DNA from: an uncultured Lewinella sp.
GTDB lineage: Bacteria > Bacteroidota > Bacteroidia > Chitinophagales > Saprospiraceae
Length of the DNA stretch: 41,782 nt
Assembly: GCA_937873655.1 (NCBI GenBank)
Contig: CALMYQ010000136.1
Coordinates: 1 to 41,782, forward strand
Direction of reading: 5' to 3'
This document shows, piece after piece, positions 24,743-33,728 of the stretch. A model generated the notes under the pieces. That model was not told the DNA's origin, made no database searches, and worked only from the letters and a program-made list of their open reading frames with translations. The translations under genes were made by a program, and so were the position numbers. How positions within the stretch are numbered: position 1 is the first letter of the stretch; the number at the start of each line of letters is the position of its first letter.

Positions 24743-27454
24743 CTAGTCGACAAGGTAAATCAGCGTACGATAATCGTCATACCGCGCATCTTCTCCCGGC
24801 AATTCCAGCAATTCCATCAATTCACCGGCATAAATGTCTTCCAGGGCGGGTCGGGTCTGGGTACAACGGATCTCGATAGCGCCCTGCCGGATCTGGCCGA
24901 GGCGCCATTCATAAGTGGATTCCATGCGCTGCCAGATGCGCTGATTAACGAGGAGGTGGTCGACCTGGGGAGAAACCGGTGAAATGCCTTTAAAGGCGAG
25001 TTCATTGCGGGCGATCATCTGGCCGTTCTCCATGATGAAATAGGCGGTGTGGGCGCCTTGTCCGTTTTCGCTGAGGAGGTTGGCATACAGGACCAACTGG
25101 AGGTCTTCTTCGTTGCGGATCATCTGCTCGCGCCGGGATGCGCCCCGCCATTTGAGGTCGATGACGGCCAGTTCACCTTCCCGTTCCAGCACCAGGTCCG
25201 CTCGCCCGTTGACAGGCCTTCCCTTGAACAGCCCTTCGAGCGGTTTTTCAGTGGCGGCTACCTTCCAGCCGTTGCGCTGAATCAGGTTCACGAGGCTCCA
25301 GGCGGCGAATTTGAGCCGTTGGATGAATGCGGCCCGCTCGGGCTCTCGGCCGTACAGGAGGAGTACCGCGCCTTCGCGCTGGAAGATGCGGGGCGCCTGC
25401 CGGTCGATCCACTGCTCGATCTCGTGTTTTTCCCAGTTGCCGGTCCATTCATCCAGCAGGCGCTGGAAGAAACGGTGCGCCAGGTTGCCGAACAGGGTAT
25501 TGTCCTTGACAACGCTGAGGATGGGGCTTTTCCGCAACTTGATCTGGTAGCGGAACACCCACTGATATGGGTAATAGAACAGGGATTCCAGGCTGGTGAG
25601 GGTTTCCGCTTCCCGTTCTGCGGTCAGTCTGCCAGGGGCAATCCGCACAAAAGGCGGCGGACTGCCGAGGGGGCGGTGAGGGACGCTGACCCGGCCAGGC
25701 GGCGTAAAGAACTGGTTCAGCCAATCCTCGCCCCGGCCGGCATCGATGTTGACGGTGATCGCTTCGAGGTTGCCGAACGCGGCGCTCAGGTCGCCCATCA
25801 GCGGATGCGGGTTGACTTCCTGCCCTTCCACCCATTCCGGCACGGTAAGGATCAGGCGATGCCTAGCTTGTTGAACCGGTTTTTTTCGCTGCAATACCAG
25901 CAAGGCATTTTCTTCGGCCGGGTTTTGGATCCGGACGCCGGTTCGTTCGAGGTATTCGCGCTCCGCCCGGTACCATTTTGAAAAAAAATAATCCGGCTCC
26001 TGCTGCGAAAAATTCCACCAAAGCAGGGCATCGGCCCGGTCGCAGATGGCTCCCGGGTGGCGTACAAACGGCAGATGACCGCATTCCGCTTCACGCAGTT
26101 GTACGGGTGGCGGCTCGTAGATGGTCCGGACGATCCGCTCCAACTCCAAAGCGGTCAATCGTTCTTCCGGAAGTGCTGCCAGCAATTCAGCTACCCTGCG
26201 CGCCTGTTCGGCCAGGATGCGCAGTGATTTGTTGATACCGCCGCCGTCCTCGAATTGCCGGACGGCCCATTCCGACAGGTAGCTGAATATCCGGCGGCAG
26301 TCTTCCCGGGGGGCGGACTGGGCCATATCGTACCGGGGGCGGTTGAACCAGAAATCGTACTGTTTTTTGATCTCCTGGGGGTTTTTCCTCGGGCGGTCCT
26401 TCAGCTCGTCGAAGTACCGGTTGATCATGATATGCCACCCTTCGCTGTGCAAGCCGGGGGTTTGGGCGATGAACGAGGCAATGCGGCGGGCCAGCTCTTC
26501 TTCCAACGGCTTGATGGAAAGGGACACAAACTCCATTACCTTGAACGGGTCGACGGGTTCCCAGAGGAAAACGGGCGCCAGCTTGAGGACCTGCAATGTG
26601 GGCCGGACCGGCGACGCGGAGGAGAGCCCGAGGCTCGGCATGCCTTCCTGCACCAGGGCGTCATCCAGGGTGGATTGCTTGTCGGGCACCAGGCAAAGCG
26701 GCTTTAATCCCGGATTGAGCCTGAACAGGGCGGCCAGGTATTGCGCCAGACTGGTTTCGCGTGCGGCCTGCAACAGGACAACGCTCCCGTCCGCTTTGAG
26801 CGCGGTGTCGGGCAACCGGTTTCCGGAAAGGTAGGCCTGAAAAACCGACAGGTCGGACGCGTCATCGCCGGGTAGCGGTTCCGGCGCCTGCCGGATGGTT
26901 ACGCCGGTTTGTTCCAGCGCCCGGAAAACCCTGGGCCAGGGCTGGGGCAGCAATGCCATCGGTTCGGCCAGGGTGGCCTGCCGAATGGGTTGCCGGTGAT
27001 CGGCGAGCGCGGCAATGACGGCTTCCATCCGGTCGGCAAACCCCGGAGAAAGGACGATGGGCGGTTGGTCGGCTTCGTGCAGACCTTTCAGTATTTTTTC
27101 CACTTCAGCCAGGGTTTTGAGCCGTTCGGGCGCATCCTCTTCGGGCGTAAAAGACCAGCCGCCGGATAGCAATTCATCGCGGCGACCCAGCAATTCGGTA
27201 GCGACAGCGAACTGGTCGGCTTCAAAAGCGGTTCTGAAAAAGGCGCCGGTTGCCTGAAGCAGGTGGCGGTGGAGCGCCTGGCGGTATTGTTCGATCCGGA
27301 GGTATTCGACGTCGTTGAGGTGGCCGGCCAGGCCCAGGTGCGATTCGAGGGTATGCAACAGGGTATTGGGACCGAGGAATTTCCAGCCGGCCGAAGATTT
27401 AGCGGGTAAGGGATAAAAGCTTTCATCCAGGGCCAGTCCGAAATAAATGTTCAT
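24743..27454 (-). CDS. AddB-like protein with C-terminal PD-(D/E)XK nuclease domain
   Basis: The product is 903 aa. The middle (S-L-G-L-S-S-A-S-P-V-R-P-T-L-Q-V-L-K-L and later) resembles the inactive helicase-like part of AddB/RecC proteins, and no Walker A is visible. The C-terminal region, about 655-860, has the RecB-type nuclease signature: G-N-L-A-H-R-F-F, then G-R-A-D-L-V, then A-V-I-D-L-K-W, then Q-L-V-L-Y-A. An iron-sulfur Cys set as in AddB was not seen. It should cut DNA, as part of recombination or phage defence. The expected UvrD/AddA-type helicase partner is not adjacent. The gene stands alone on its strand here, with about 250 non-coding bases upstream. Confidence 0.82.
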   Translation of the reverse strand: MNIYFGLALDESFYPLPAKSSAGWKFLGPNTLLHTLESHLGLAGHLNDVEYLRIEQYRQALHRHLLQATGAFFRTAFEADQFAVATELLGRRDELLSGGWSFTPEEDAPERLKTLAEVEKILKGLHEADQPPIVLSPGFADRMEAVIAALADHRQPIRQATLAEPMALLPQPWPRVFRALEQTGVTIRQAPEPLPGDDASDLSVFQAYLSGNRLPDTALKADGSVVLLQAARETSLAQYLAALFRLNPGLKPLCLVPDKQSTLDDALVQEGMPSLGLSSASPVRPTLQVLKLAPVFLWEPVDPFKVMEFVSLSIKPLEEELARRIASFIAQTPGLHSEGWHIMINRYFDELKDRPRKNPQEIKKQYDFWFNRPRYDMAQSAPREDCRRIFSYLSEWAVRQFEDGGGINKSLRILAEQARRVAELLAALPEERLTALELERIVRTIYEPPPVQLREAECGHLPFVRHPGAICDRADALLWWNFSQQEPDYFFSKWYRAEREYLERTGVRIQNPAEENALLVLQRKKPVQQARHRLILTVPEWVEGQEVNPHPLMGDLSAAFGNLEAITVNIDAGRGEDWLNQFFTPPGRVSVPHRPLGSPPPFVRIAPGRLTAEREAETLTSLESLFYYPYQWVFRYQIKLRKSPILSVVKDNTLFGNLAHRFFQRLLDEWTGNWEKHEIEQWIDRQAPRIFQREGAVLLLYGREPERAAFIQRLKFAAWSLVNLIQRNGWKVAATEKPLEGLFKGRPVNGRADLVLEREGELAVIDLKWRGASRREQMIRNEEDLQLVLYANLLSENGQGAHTAYFIMENGQMIARNELAFKGISPVSPQVDHLLVNQRIWQRMESTYEWRLGQIRQGAIEIRCTQTRPALEDIYAGELMELLELPGEDARYDDYRTLIYLVD

Positions 27455-27702
27455 GTCGTTCCGTTTTTTCTTCGTTTTTGATGTCCGGGTTTAGGGGTGT
27501 TGATCTGTTGATTCGTTGACTATTCCCTTCGGCTATGTAGGCTTCGGCGGCCGGAAGGGTTTGTTAAAATAATGATAAAATGGGGCCTGGGGTAGGGGAT
27601 GTCCCGGAAATTAACGCTCTTTGGATAAACTGAAGGAAAATTCCATCAAAAAGTATCCGTTTCGGGCTAAAGATAAAATTTGTTGAAAAAAAATTGATCA
27701 CT

Positions 27703-28101
27703 ATGACAAGGATTACTTTTGTGAAGTGCTTTATTTTCATTTTGGCGATCAGCGCCGTCGGTAATTTGTCGGCAGCAATCGGCGGCCCCAATGCAGTGGC
27801 CAAACCTGCGAAGGAACTGACGGCCAAAGAGCAGGAGCGGCTGGACAAAAAACAGGCGAAACTGGAAAAAAAGCTGGAAAAACTGGAAGCCAAACTGGAA
27901 AAGAAGGCGGCCAAAAAACCGTACGGCGTATGGGATGACGGCAAGTTCCGCCTGGGCGTCATCTTGCTGGTGGCGGCGTTGTTGCTGGCCCTGATCGGTT
28001 CGCTGATCTCGCTGGCCGGTTTGATCCCGTTCATCGCCGGATTAATGGGCCTTGCCGGGGTGATATTGATCATCTGGTCGCTGGTGGAGCAGTTCGGATA
28101 A
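27703..28101 (+). CDS. Small membrane protein with signal peptide and Lys/Glu coiled coil
   Basis: The product is 132 aa from the ATG at 27703 (a TTG lies three codons earlier). It has a Sec-type N-terminal segment, then a charged helix with repeated K-L-E-K and K-L-E-A heptads (residues about 38-68), then two hydrophobic helices to the C-terminus. Such proteins are common and unnamed in Bacteroidota. It starts a plus-strand group with the small lipoprotein and Ppx/GppA genes. The 248 bases upstream (27455-27702) hold no gene I can support. Confidence 0.7.
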   Translation: MTRITFVKCFIFILAISAVGNLSAAIGGPNAVAKPAKELTAKEQERLDKKQAKLEKKLEKLEAKLEKKAAKKPYGVWDDGKFRLGVILLVAALLLALIGSLISLAGLIPFIAGLMGLAGVILIIWSLVEQFG

Positions 28102-28186
28102 CGACCAAAGGCCGGGCCGGATTGACGAGCGTTTCAAATATCCTTCCTATTTTTGCTGCCATTGTTTCATTACAGGCCAAAAGGTT

Positions 28187-28663
28187 ATGAATAAATGGAT
28201 TTTGATCTGCTGCCTAGGGGCGTTGGTTTCGGCCTGCGGCGGCGGAGAGCAACCGGCATCGGATACGAAAACGGAATCGGCTCCAACCCAGGCCACGCCT
28301 TTGTCCCAGGTTTATCCCAGCCTGCCGGTGCAGCGGCTGGAAGAGCTCTGGCAGGTCTGCGATTATATCGACTTCGTGTTCTACAACACCAATTTTTCGA
28401 TGAACCAGAGCGAACAGGCCAGTATCCAGAAGACCCTTCGGCATGTAGCCGCCGAAGTGCCGGACATCAAGCCCGAATGCAAGGCCGTCGGTCACTTGTT
28501 TTACCAATCAAAAGGCCGGATTTTGCTGGAGGCCGACCTGTATTTTTCACCTGGCTGCGCCTATTTCGTCTTCATGGAAAACGGCAAACCGGCCTACGCC
28601 AATGAAATGACGCCGGACGGCGTTGAGTTTTACAACAAGATATTCAGTACCTACAACAAATAG
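28187..28663 (+). CDS. Small lipoprotein of unknown function
   Basis: The product is 158 aa with lipobox L-V-S-A-C (Cys17), a short low-complexity Thr/Ala/Pro linker, and a compact domain of about 110 residues with two Cys (K-P-E-C-K-A and S-P-G-C-A-Y) that may pair. Family not recognised. It lies 9 bases before the Ppx/GppA gene and is probably co-transcribed with it. Confidence 0.75.
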   Translation: MNKWILICCLGALVSACGGGEQPASDTKTESAPTQATPLSQVYPSLPVQRLEELWQVCDYIDFVFYNTNFSMNQSEQASIQKTLRHVAAEVPDIKPECKAVGHLFYQSKGRILLEADLYFSPGCAYFVFMENGKPAYANEMTPDGVEFYNKIFSTYNK

Positions 28664-28672
28664 CCGCTGTTC

Positions 28673-29569
28673 ATGCCGTATCGCGCTGTGATCGACCTCG
28701 GGACGAATACGTTCCACCTGCTGATTGTTGAACCGCTGCACGGTCCGATTCCGTTCCGGGAAATTTTCCGCGAAAGCCGGTTTGTCAAACTGGCGGAAGA
28801 AGGTATTGAACGGATCGGGGACATCCCCTTTGCCCGGGCGCTGGAAACGGTCCGGTACTTCACTGAAAAATTGTCGGAATACGCTGTTCAGGATGTCGCT
28901 GCCTTTGGAACGGCTGCTTTGCGCACTGCCGAAAACGGCCCCGAGTTTATGTCGAGGGTCCGGGAACTGACAGGCATTCGCATCCGGACCATTTCAGGCG
29001 ACCAGGAGGCCGGGCTCATCGCCAGAGGCGTGCAACTGGCGCTGGGGCGGATCACCGAAAGGGCGCTCATCATGGACATCGGCGGCGGCAGTGTGGAATT
29101 CATCCTGATTGAAGACAACCAGCCGGTCTGGGCCCGAAGTTTCCCGGTCGGCGTGGCGGTGCTTTACCGGCAATTCCACCGGCACGAGCCGCTCCTGGCG
29201 TCGGACAGCCTGGCCATCCGGAGCTTTCTGGATTATCAGCTCCAGACCCTTCGCGCTATATTGAGTGAGAAGCCGGTTGCGCACCTTGTAGGCGCAGCGG
29301 GCACCTTCGATGTGTTGGCCAATATCCTCCCTGCCGGTCGCCTGAATGCCCATGCCTGCCGCATCGACCTATCGGGGTTCGAGGCCCTGTTCAGCCGCCT
29401 GTTGTCAGCTACTCAATCCGAACGCCACGCCATGGACGATATACCGGAAGACCGCGCGGACCTGATCGTGGTTGCCCTTGTACTGGTGGACTATGTGGTC
29501 CGGGAATTCGGGATCCGGCAATTGACGGTATCGAATTATTCGATGAAAGAGGGGATGTTGGTGGGGTGA
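28673..29569 (+). CDS. Ppx/GppA-family phosphatase
   Basis: The product is 298 aa, the length of the short single-domain-pair Ppx/GppA proteins. These hydrolyse polyphosphate or the 5'-phosphate of pppGpp and belong to the actin/hexokinase ATPase fold. The phosphate-1 motif is I-D-L-G-T-N-T-F-H-L-L-I at residues 7-18. G-T-A-A-L-R-T-A-E-N-G follows, and phosphate-2 is D-I-G-G-G-S-V-E-F-I-L near residue 140. Sequence alone does not separate Ppx from GppA. It is convergent with the pectate lyase gene across a repeat-rich gap. Confidence 0.9.
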   Translation: MPYRAVIDLGTNTFHLLIVEPLHGPIPFREIFRESRFVKLAEEGIERIGDIPFARALETVRYFTEKLSEYAVQDVAAFGTAALRTAENGPEFMSRVRELTGIRIRTISGDQEAGLIARGVQLALGRITERALIMDIGGGSVEFILIEDNQPVWARSFPVGVAVLYRQFHRHEPLLASDSLAIRSFLDYQLQTLRAILSEKPVAHLVGAAGTFDVLANILPAGRLNAHACRIDLSGFEALFSRLLSATQSERHAMDDIPEDRADLIVVALVLVDYVVREFGIRQLTVSNYSMKEGMLVG

Positions 29570-29580
29570 TTTGATGGATT

Positions 29581-29762
29581 CCTCCTCCGACCGCCGTAGC
29601 CTTGGCGGAGGTGGTAATTCCTCAATAAATGATTGTTCGATTGTTCGATTGATTCGCCACGCCGCGGCGTGGTCGATTGGCCTTATCCTCAGTTCCTCAG
29701 TTCCTCAATTCCTCAATTCCTCAATTCCTCCTCCGACCGCCGTAGCCTTGGCGGAGGTGGTA
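29581..29762. repeat. Repeat cluster between convergent genes
   Basis: An exact 36-bp sequence occurs twice as a direct repeat, 29581-29616 and 29727-29762; each copy can fold (CCGCC...GGCGG). Between them lie TTCCTCAA/TTCCTCAG octamers (about 29692-29726) and the palindrome CCACGCCGCGGCGTGG near 29667. The gap has no supported gene. Confidence 0.75.
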
Positions 29763-29767
29763 GTTCC

Positions 29768-30844
29768 TCAATTCCTCACCCCCTTCACCCACTTCGGATA
29801 ATCCTTTTCCAGCAACTTCTGGGGCCAGGTCCCGTACCAGGCATAACCTACACGGCGTTCGTACTCGATTTCGGATACCTGTTTTCGTTTGATCCCGTCG
29901 CGACCGCAGAAGAAAGGCTCGTTGGTTTCCAGGTCGTAAAACCGGGCCCATACGACCGAGCCGGGGGAGGGGACCAGCAGGCGATCAAATCCCCGGGGCA
30001 GGCTTTCATCCTTGACGATATCGTATTCGAAGCCTTCGATCTTTGATTTTTCGAACCAGTCGACGGCCCCGTTGACGGCGGCTTTGATCTCTTCCGAGGG
30101 GTGTTCGATGCGCATCAGGAAGCGCACCAGCCCGACGGATTCCTGTCCGCTGAACGAAGGCAGTTCGAACGCCCGCGCTTTGGCCGGGGCCAGGGTGGCG
30201 GTATCGTGCTGGGCACACCAGACGGTCCGTTTGCCGTCGACAATGATCTGGGTATTCAGGATGCATTCGATGCCTTTTTCCACGGCTTTTCGGGCGGGTT
30301 CAACCAGGGCGGGATCCACCGCTTCAAATCCTTTTTCCCTGTGGGCTACATTATACAGGATATTGAGGCTGTTGGCCATGGCGTTGTCGTTGTAGGTGAT
30401 ATGGCTGTAATACCCTTTGCGCAAGGGGTAAAACTGCGGCCATCCGCCGTTGGCGGGGTACTGCCCTTCCAGAATGTAGCGGATGCCTTTTTCCACGGCT
30501 TTCAGGTAGGCGGGGTTGCCTGTTTTTCCGTAGGCTTCCATGAGGTAATTGATCTCACGGCTGGTCGCGTTGTTGTCGTAGGTAGCGTCCGTCCGGAGGG
30601 AGTCAGCGAGAATTTTCGCGGGAGATCCTTCCGTCAGGGGTTCGTTGTAGTTGATCCGGACTTCCTTGTGTTCGGACGTGTAATACGACTTCGGCCACCC
30701 CCCTACGGACCGCTGGTAGACCAGCATGCGTTCGGCCACCGTATCAACGGAAGCCTGCTGACCTAAAAGGCTAGTCTGGGCGAAAACCAAAAGAAAAAAC
30801 AGAGCGGACCCCAATCGGGCGCTCTTCCTGCCGTCGTTCATCAT
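29768..30844 (-). CDS. pelA: Secreted pectate lyase, family PL10
   Basis: The product is 358 aa with a Sec signal (to L-L-G-Q). It matches the PelA/PL10 group: Y-Q-R-S-V-G-G-W-P-K-S-Y near the start; D-N-N-A-T-S-R-E-I-N-Y-L; Y-P-A-N-G-G-W-P-Q-F-Y-P-L-R; and I-T-Y-N-D-N-A-M. It should cut pectate by beta-elimination in the periplasm or outside the cell, which suggests plant or algal polysaccharide use. It is the last gene of a minus-strand run, 23 bases after the BatE-like gene, and is not beside any pectin-use locus in this window. Confidence 0.9.
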   Translation of the reverse strand: MMNDGRKSARLGSALFFLLVFAQTSLLGQQASVDTVAERMLVYQRSVGGWPKSYYTSEHKEVRINYNEPLTEGSPAKILADSLRTDATYDNNATSREINYLMEAYGKTGNPAYLKAVEKGIRYILEGQYPANGGWPQFYPLRKGYYSHITYNDNAMANSLNILYNVAHREKGFEAVDPALVEPARKAVEKGIECILNTQIIVDGKRTVWCAQHDTATLAPAKARAFELPSFSGQESVGLVRFLMRIEHPSEEIKAAVNGAVDWFEKSKIEGFEYDIVKDESLPRGFDRLLVPSPGSVVWARFYDLETNEPFFCGRDGIKRKQVSEIEYERRVGYAWYGTWPQKLLEKDYPKWVKGVRN

Positions 30845-30867
30845 TTCTAGGCTTTTGTGTATGAAAA

Positions 30868-31623
30868 TCAGATCTCTTCAACGACCCCGACCGGCAGCCA
30901 GCCGACCTCGCCGTTTGATAATTTGACCTTGTACCAATCCCCGATGCGGTCTTCCAGCCAGGATTTGGCCCCGGCGTGCAACGGCCTCAATTCCTTGCTT
31001 TCGGGATCGGGAGCAATGCGAAGCTCAGTCTTATCTACGGTAACGATAGCTTGATGGGTATGTTGTTCGAAGGATTGTCGGCTGAAAGCCAAAGCAAAAA
31101 AAAGCAGCGCGAGCGGGGAAAGGGTGAAAGCGGCTGCAAATCCGCGTTTGCGCCAGGTCCTGGACCGGCCGAACTGCCAGACGGTCAGCCCGGCGCCGCA
31201 GCACCAAAGCATCAGAATGCCGGTCAGGCTCCAGGCGTTTGCCGGCATCAGGTTGCGCAGCCTCATCCACCACTGCAGCAGGAAGAAAGGCGGCAATGCG
31301 TCGATCTGGTCGGTTTGCCGGCCCTGGGCGATTTTCAGGTTGAACCTCAGGTCTTCATCCCCCGGAGCCAGCTTCAGGCCTTTTTCGTAGTGCAGCACGG
31401 CCTTTCCCAGGTCGCCGGTTTTGAAATAGGCATTGCCGAGGTTATAGTGCAGGCCGGCGGAGGCATAGCCCGCTTTAAGCAGGTCTTCGTAAATGGAAAC
31501 CGCCCGGGCATAATCTTCCTTTTGGTAAAAATCGGCGGCTTGCTCCAGCCGTTCGTTCCCGCTTTGGCTCCCGGCTGCAAAAACCGACAGCATGGCCATA
31601 GCGAAGAGAACTGCAATCTTCAT
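30868..31623 (-). CDS. BatE-like protein: TPR, two membrane helices and SH3 domain
   Basis: The product is 251 aa with a Sec signal. TPR repeats lie at about 22-90 (A-A-D-F-Y-Q-K-E-D-Y-A-R-A and L-G-N-A-Y-F-K-T-G-D-L-G-K-A). Two hydrophobic helices lie at about 130-185, and a bacterial SH3-type domain at the C-terminus (E-D-R-I-G-D-W-Y-K-V-K-L-S-N-G-E-V-G-W-L-P). This is the architecture of BatE from the Bacteroides aerotolerance operon, but batA-batD are not adjacent. It lies between msrA and pelA in one minus-strand run. Confidence 0.78.
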   Translation of the reverse strand: MKIAVLFAMAMLSVFAAGSQSGNERLEQAADFYQKEDYARAVSIYEDLLKAGYASAGLHYNLGNAYFKTGDLGKAVLHYEKGLKLAPGDEDLRFNLKIAQGRQTDQIDALPPFFLLQWWMRLRNLMPANAWSLTGILMLWCCGAGLTVWQFGRSRTWRKRGFAAAFTLSPLALLFFALAFSRQSFEQHTHQAIVTVDKTELRIAPDPESKELRPLHAGAKSWLEDRIGDWYKVKLSNGEVGWLPVGVVEEI

Positions 31624-31662
31624 CTTCGAAAGCTTTTGCCTGCAAATTAAGCGCTTTTGGAC

Positions 31663-32334
31663 TTACTTTTTAAGGATAGCCTTGAATCTCTTTTCCACCT
31701 TGGCCACCTTGGGTTTGGAAATGCGCTGGATATACGGGTTTTCCGGGTGATGGTCGTAGTAGTCCTGGTGATACCCTTCTGCCACCCAGAACTCCTTGTA
31801 CGGAGCGAGCTCGGTTGCGATCGGCCGGTCGAAATGGCCGGCTTGCTGCTTGAAGAAGGCTTCGGCCTTGCTTTTTTGCGCGGCATCGTGGTAAAAGATT
31901 GCAGACCGGTATTGCGGGCCGACATCGGGGCCCTGCCGGTTGACCTGGGTAGGATCGTGGGCTACGAAGAAAACCGCCAGGAGGGTATCAAAGCTGACTT
32001 CTTTCGGGTCGAAATAGATCTGGACGGATTCGGCGTGGCCGGTGGCGGAACTGCCCACCTGCTCATAGGTAGGGTACTTTTCATCCCCGCCGCTGTAGCC
32101 GGAAATGACGTCCTTCACGCCGCGGATGCGCTCGAAGGAAGCCTCGATGCACCAGAAGCAGCCGCCGGCAAAAGTTGCCGTTGAATATTTTTCGTAGCCC
32201 TTGCCCTTGATGTATTGTTCAATGGGCTGGACATCACTGTCGGCCGGCGCGCCGGCCTTGGGGCTTTTCTGGCCGCAGCCGGTCATGACGGCGCCGAATA
32301 CGGCGGCAATTGCGATGAAGGAACGGATCAACAT
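31663..32334 (-). CDS. msrA: Peptide methionine sulfoxide reductase A, lipoprotein form
   Basis: The product is 223 aa. A lipobox V-M-T-G-C (Cys20) indicates a membrane-anchored envelope enzyme. The catalytic motif G-C-F-W-C has nucleophile Cys59, and the family blocks G-Y-S-G-G and G-H-A-E-S-V follow. MsrA reduces methionine-S-sulfoxide in damaged proteins, here outside the cytoplasm. The C-terminal resolving-Cys region is not obvious, so regeneration may use Cys62 or an outside thiol. It is followed by the BatE-like gene after 39 bases. Confidence 0.94.
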   Translation of the reverse strand: MLIRSFIAIAAVFGAVMTGCGQKSPKAGAPADSDVQPIEQYIKGKGYEKYSTATFAGGCFWCIEASFERIRGVKDVISGYSGGDEKYPTYEQVGSSATGHAESVQIYFDPKEVSFDTLLAVFFVAHDPTQVNRQGPDVGPQYRSAIFYHDAAQKSKAEAFFKQQAGHFDRPIATELAPYKEFWVAEGYHQDYYDHHPENPYIQRISKPKVAKVEKRFKAILKK

Positions 32335-32391
32335 TTTTTTTTAGTTTAAATATGTGATTCGGGGTTTTGAAAATGAAAACTTCGCGAATCC

Positions 32392-32922
32392 TCAAAAGTT
32401 CATTCCCAAATAGTCCGCTACGAGACTTTGGGCGCATAAAAGGCGATCTTCGCCCTGGCCTTCCACCGTGCGCCACTCCGCGCCCATGCCGGTCAGTTCG
32501 GCACTGTACAATTGAAACAAGGTTTCCCGCTCTTCTGCGGCCGGGCTTTCGCGCAACGGGTCGGGCGCCCACGGCAGATCGGGGGTGCAAAGCAGGTACA
32601 GGTCGGCCGGGAATTGCCGGAGCGTTTCCGCGATCCAGGGATGAACCCGGCTGAACCGGAACCCGGCCCAAATTTTGATCACTTCCAGCCCGGTATCCGT
32701 GAAATAAAACCCAGGCGCGGATTGCTGCCCGGCCGCTATTTCCAGCCGGCGCTGTTCCCGGGCAAGGTCCAGCAGGTCCGCCTCGCGGTAAGGGCGGCCC
32801 AATTGCGCCAGAAAATCGCGTGCGGCCTCCGGAACGTAAAAGGTGCCGAAGTGCCGGGCGAGGGCGGATGTCAGCGTGGATTTTCCGCTGGATTCAGGAC
32901 CGGTAACGCAAATCCTCTTCAA
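32392..32922 (-). CDS. NadR-like nucleotide kinase / ATPase
   Basis: The product is 176 aa with a TTG start placed directly before a Walker A loop, M-K-R-I-C-V-T-G-P-E-S-S-G-K-S-T, as in the nicotinamide ribose kinase domain of NadR. E-A-A-R-D-F and the D-T-G-L-E-V-I-K-I-W block are also typical of that AAA_28 group. It probably phosphorylates nicotinamide riboside in the cytosol. Bacteroidota members often sit beside the transporter pnuC, which is not visible here. It heads the minus-strand run with msrA and is divergent from the DUF3667 pair. Confidence 0.8.
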   Translation of the reverse strand: MKRICVTGPESSGKSTLTSALARHFGTFYVPEAARDFLAQLGRPYREADLLDLAREQRRLEIAAGQQSAPGFYFTDTGLEVIKIWAGFRFSRVHPWIAETLRQFPADLYLLCTPDLPWAPDPLRESPAAEERETLFQLYSAELTGMGAEWRTVEGQGEDRLLCAQSLVADYLGMNF

Positions 32923-32975
32923 GGAAATCGGTGTTTTGGTCCAAAGGTCGTATTTTCGGGCCTCAAAGCGGGAGA

Positions 32976-33728
32976 ATGGAATGTAAAAATTGCAGTCAGG
33001 GTTTTGATGGCCGGTTTTGTCCGGCCTGCGGCCAGAAAGTGATCGCGGGAAGGATTACGGTTCGCAGCCTGTTTGTAAACCTTTTCACCACGATCACCAA
33101 CCTGGAAAAGGGTTTCTGGCATACCATGGTGCGGCTGTTTACCCGCCCGGACGAGGTGATCCGCGATTTTCTCGGGGGGAGCACCATCCGGTATATCGAC
33201 CCGTTCAGGTACCTTTTTCTGTGGTCGAGCATATCGGCCCTGATCACCCTGAGCTTCAATTTGCTTGAATTCCAAAGCGATGAAATGGTGAAGATCGGCG
33301 CTTTGAAAATACAGCAGACGGGGAAGGGGGCCGATACGGCCGAGGTCATGGCCTGGGTCAAACGATTTCTGAATATTGTTCCTTTTCTCATCATACCGTT
33401 TCTGGCGCTGGCCGGCCAGTGGATTTTTCGCCGGCTGAAGTACAATTATGCCGAACACCTGGCGATCAACGGCTTTCTGTTCGGGCAAGTGACGCTGATC
33501 AACCTGATCGCCCTGCCGGTTATCTTCATTTCGCCGGTATTCGTCCTGATTTATTCCGGTTTCTCCACTTTGTCCAATTTTGTTTATTACGGCTATGCCT
33601 TCAGGAAACTTGGGAGCTATTCGGTCCTCGGGGTGGTTTGGCGGTCTTTGGCGCTGTACATTGCAAGCAATGCCCTGATGGCGGTTATAGCCATGATCAT
33701 CAGTATGATAATAATCGCCATATTATGA
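32976..33728 (+). CDS. DUF3667 membrane protein with N-terminal zinc ribbon, copy 1
   Basis: The product is 250 aa from an ATG giving M-E-C-K-N-C; upstream in-frame codons are also open but would precede the zinc ribbon. C-K-N-C...C-P-A-C-G-Q is a four-Cys zinc ribbon at residues 3-20. It is followed by the family helix (L-E-K-G-F-W-H-T-M-V-R-L-F) and P-F-R-Y-L-F, then four to five membrane helices. Function unknown. Its stop overlaps the start of the second copy as ATGA. Confidence 0.85.
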   Translation: MECKNCSQGFDGRFCPACGQKVIAGRITVRSLFVNLFTTITNLEKGFWHTMVRLFTRPDEVIRDFLGGSTIRYIDPFRYLFLWSSISALITLSFNLLEFQSDEMVKIGALKIQQTGKGADTAEVMAWVKRFLNIVPFLIIPFLALAGQWIFRRLKYNYAEHLAINGFLFGQVTLINLIALPVIFISPVFVLIYSGFSTLSNFVYYGYAFRKLGSYSVLGVVWRSLALYIASNALMAVIAMIISMIIIAIL

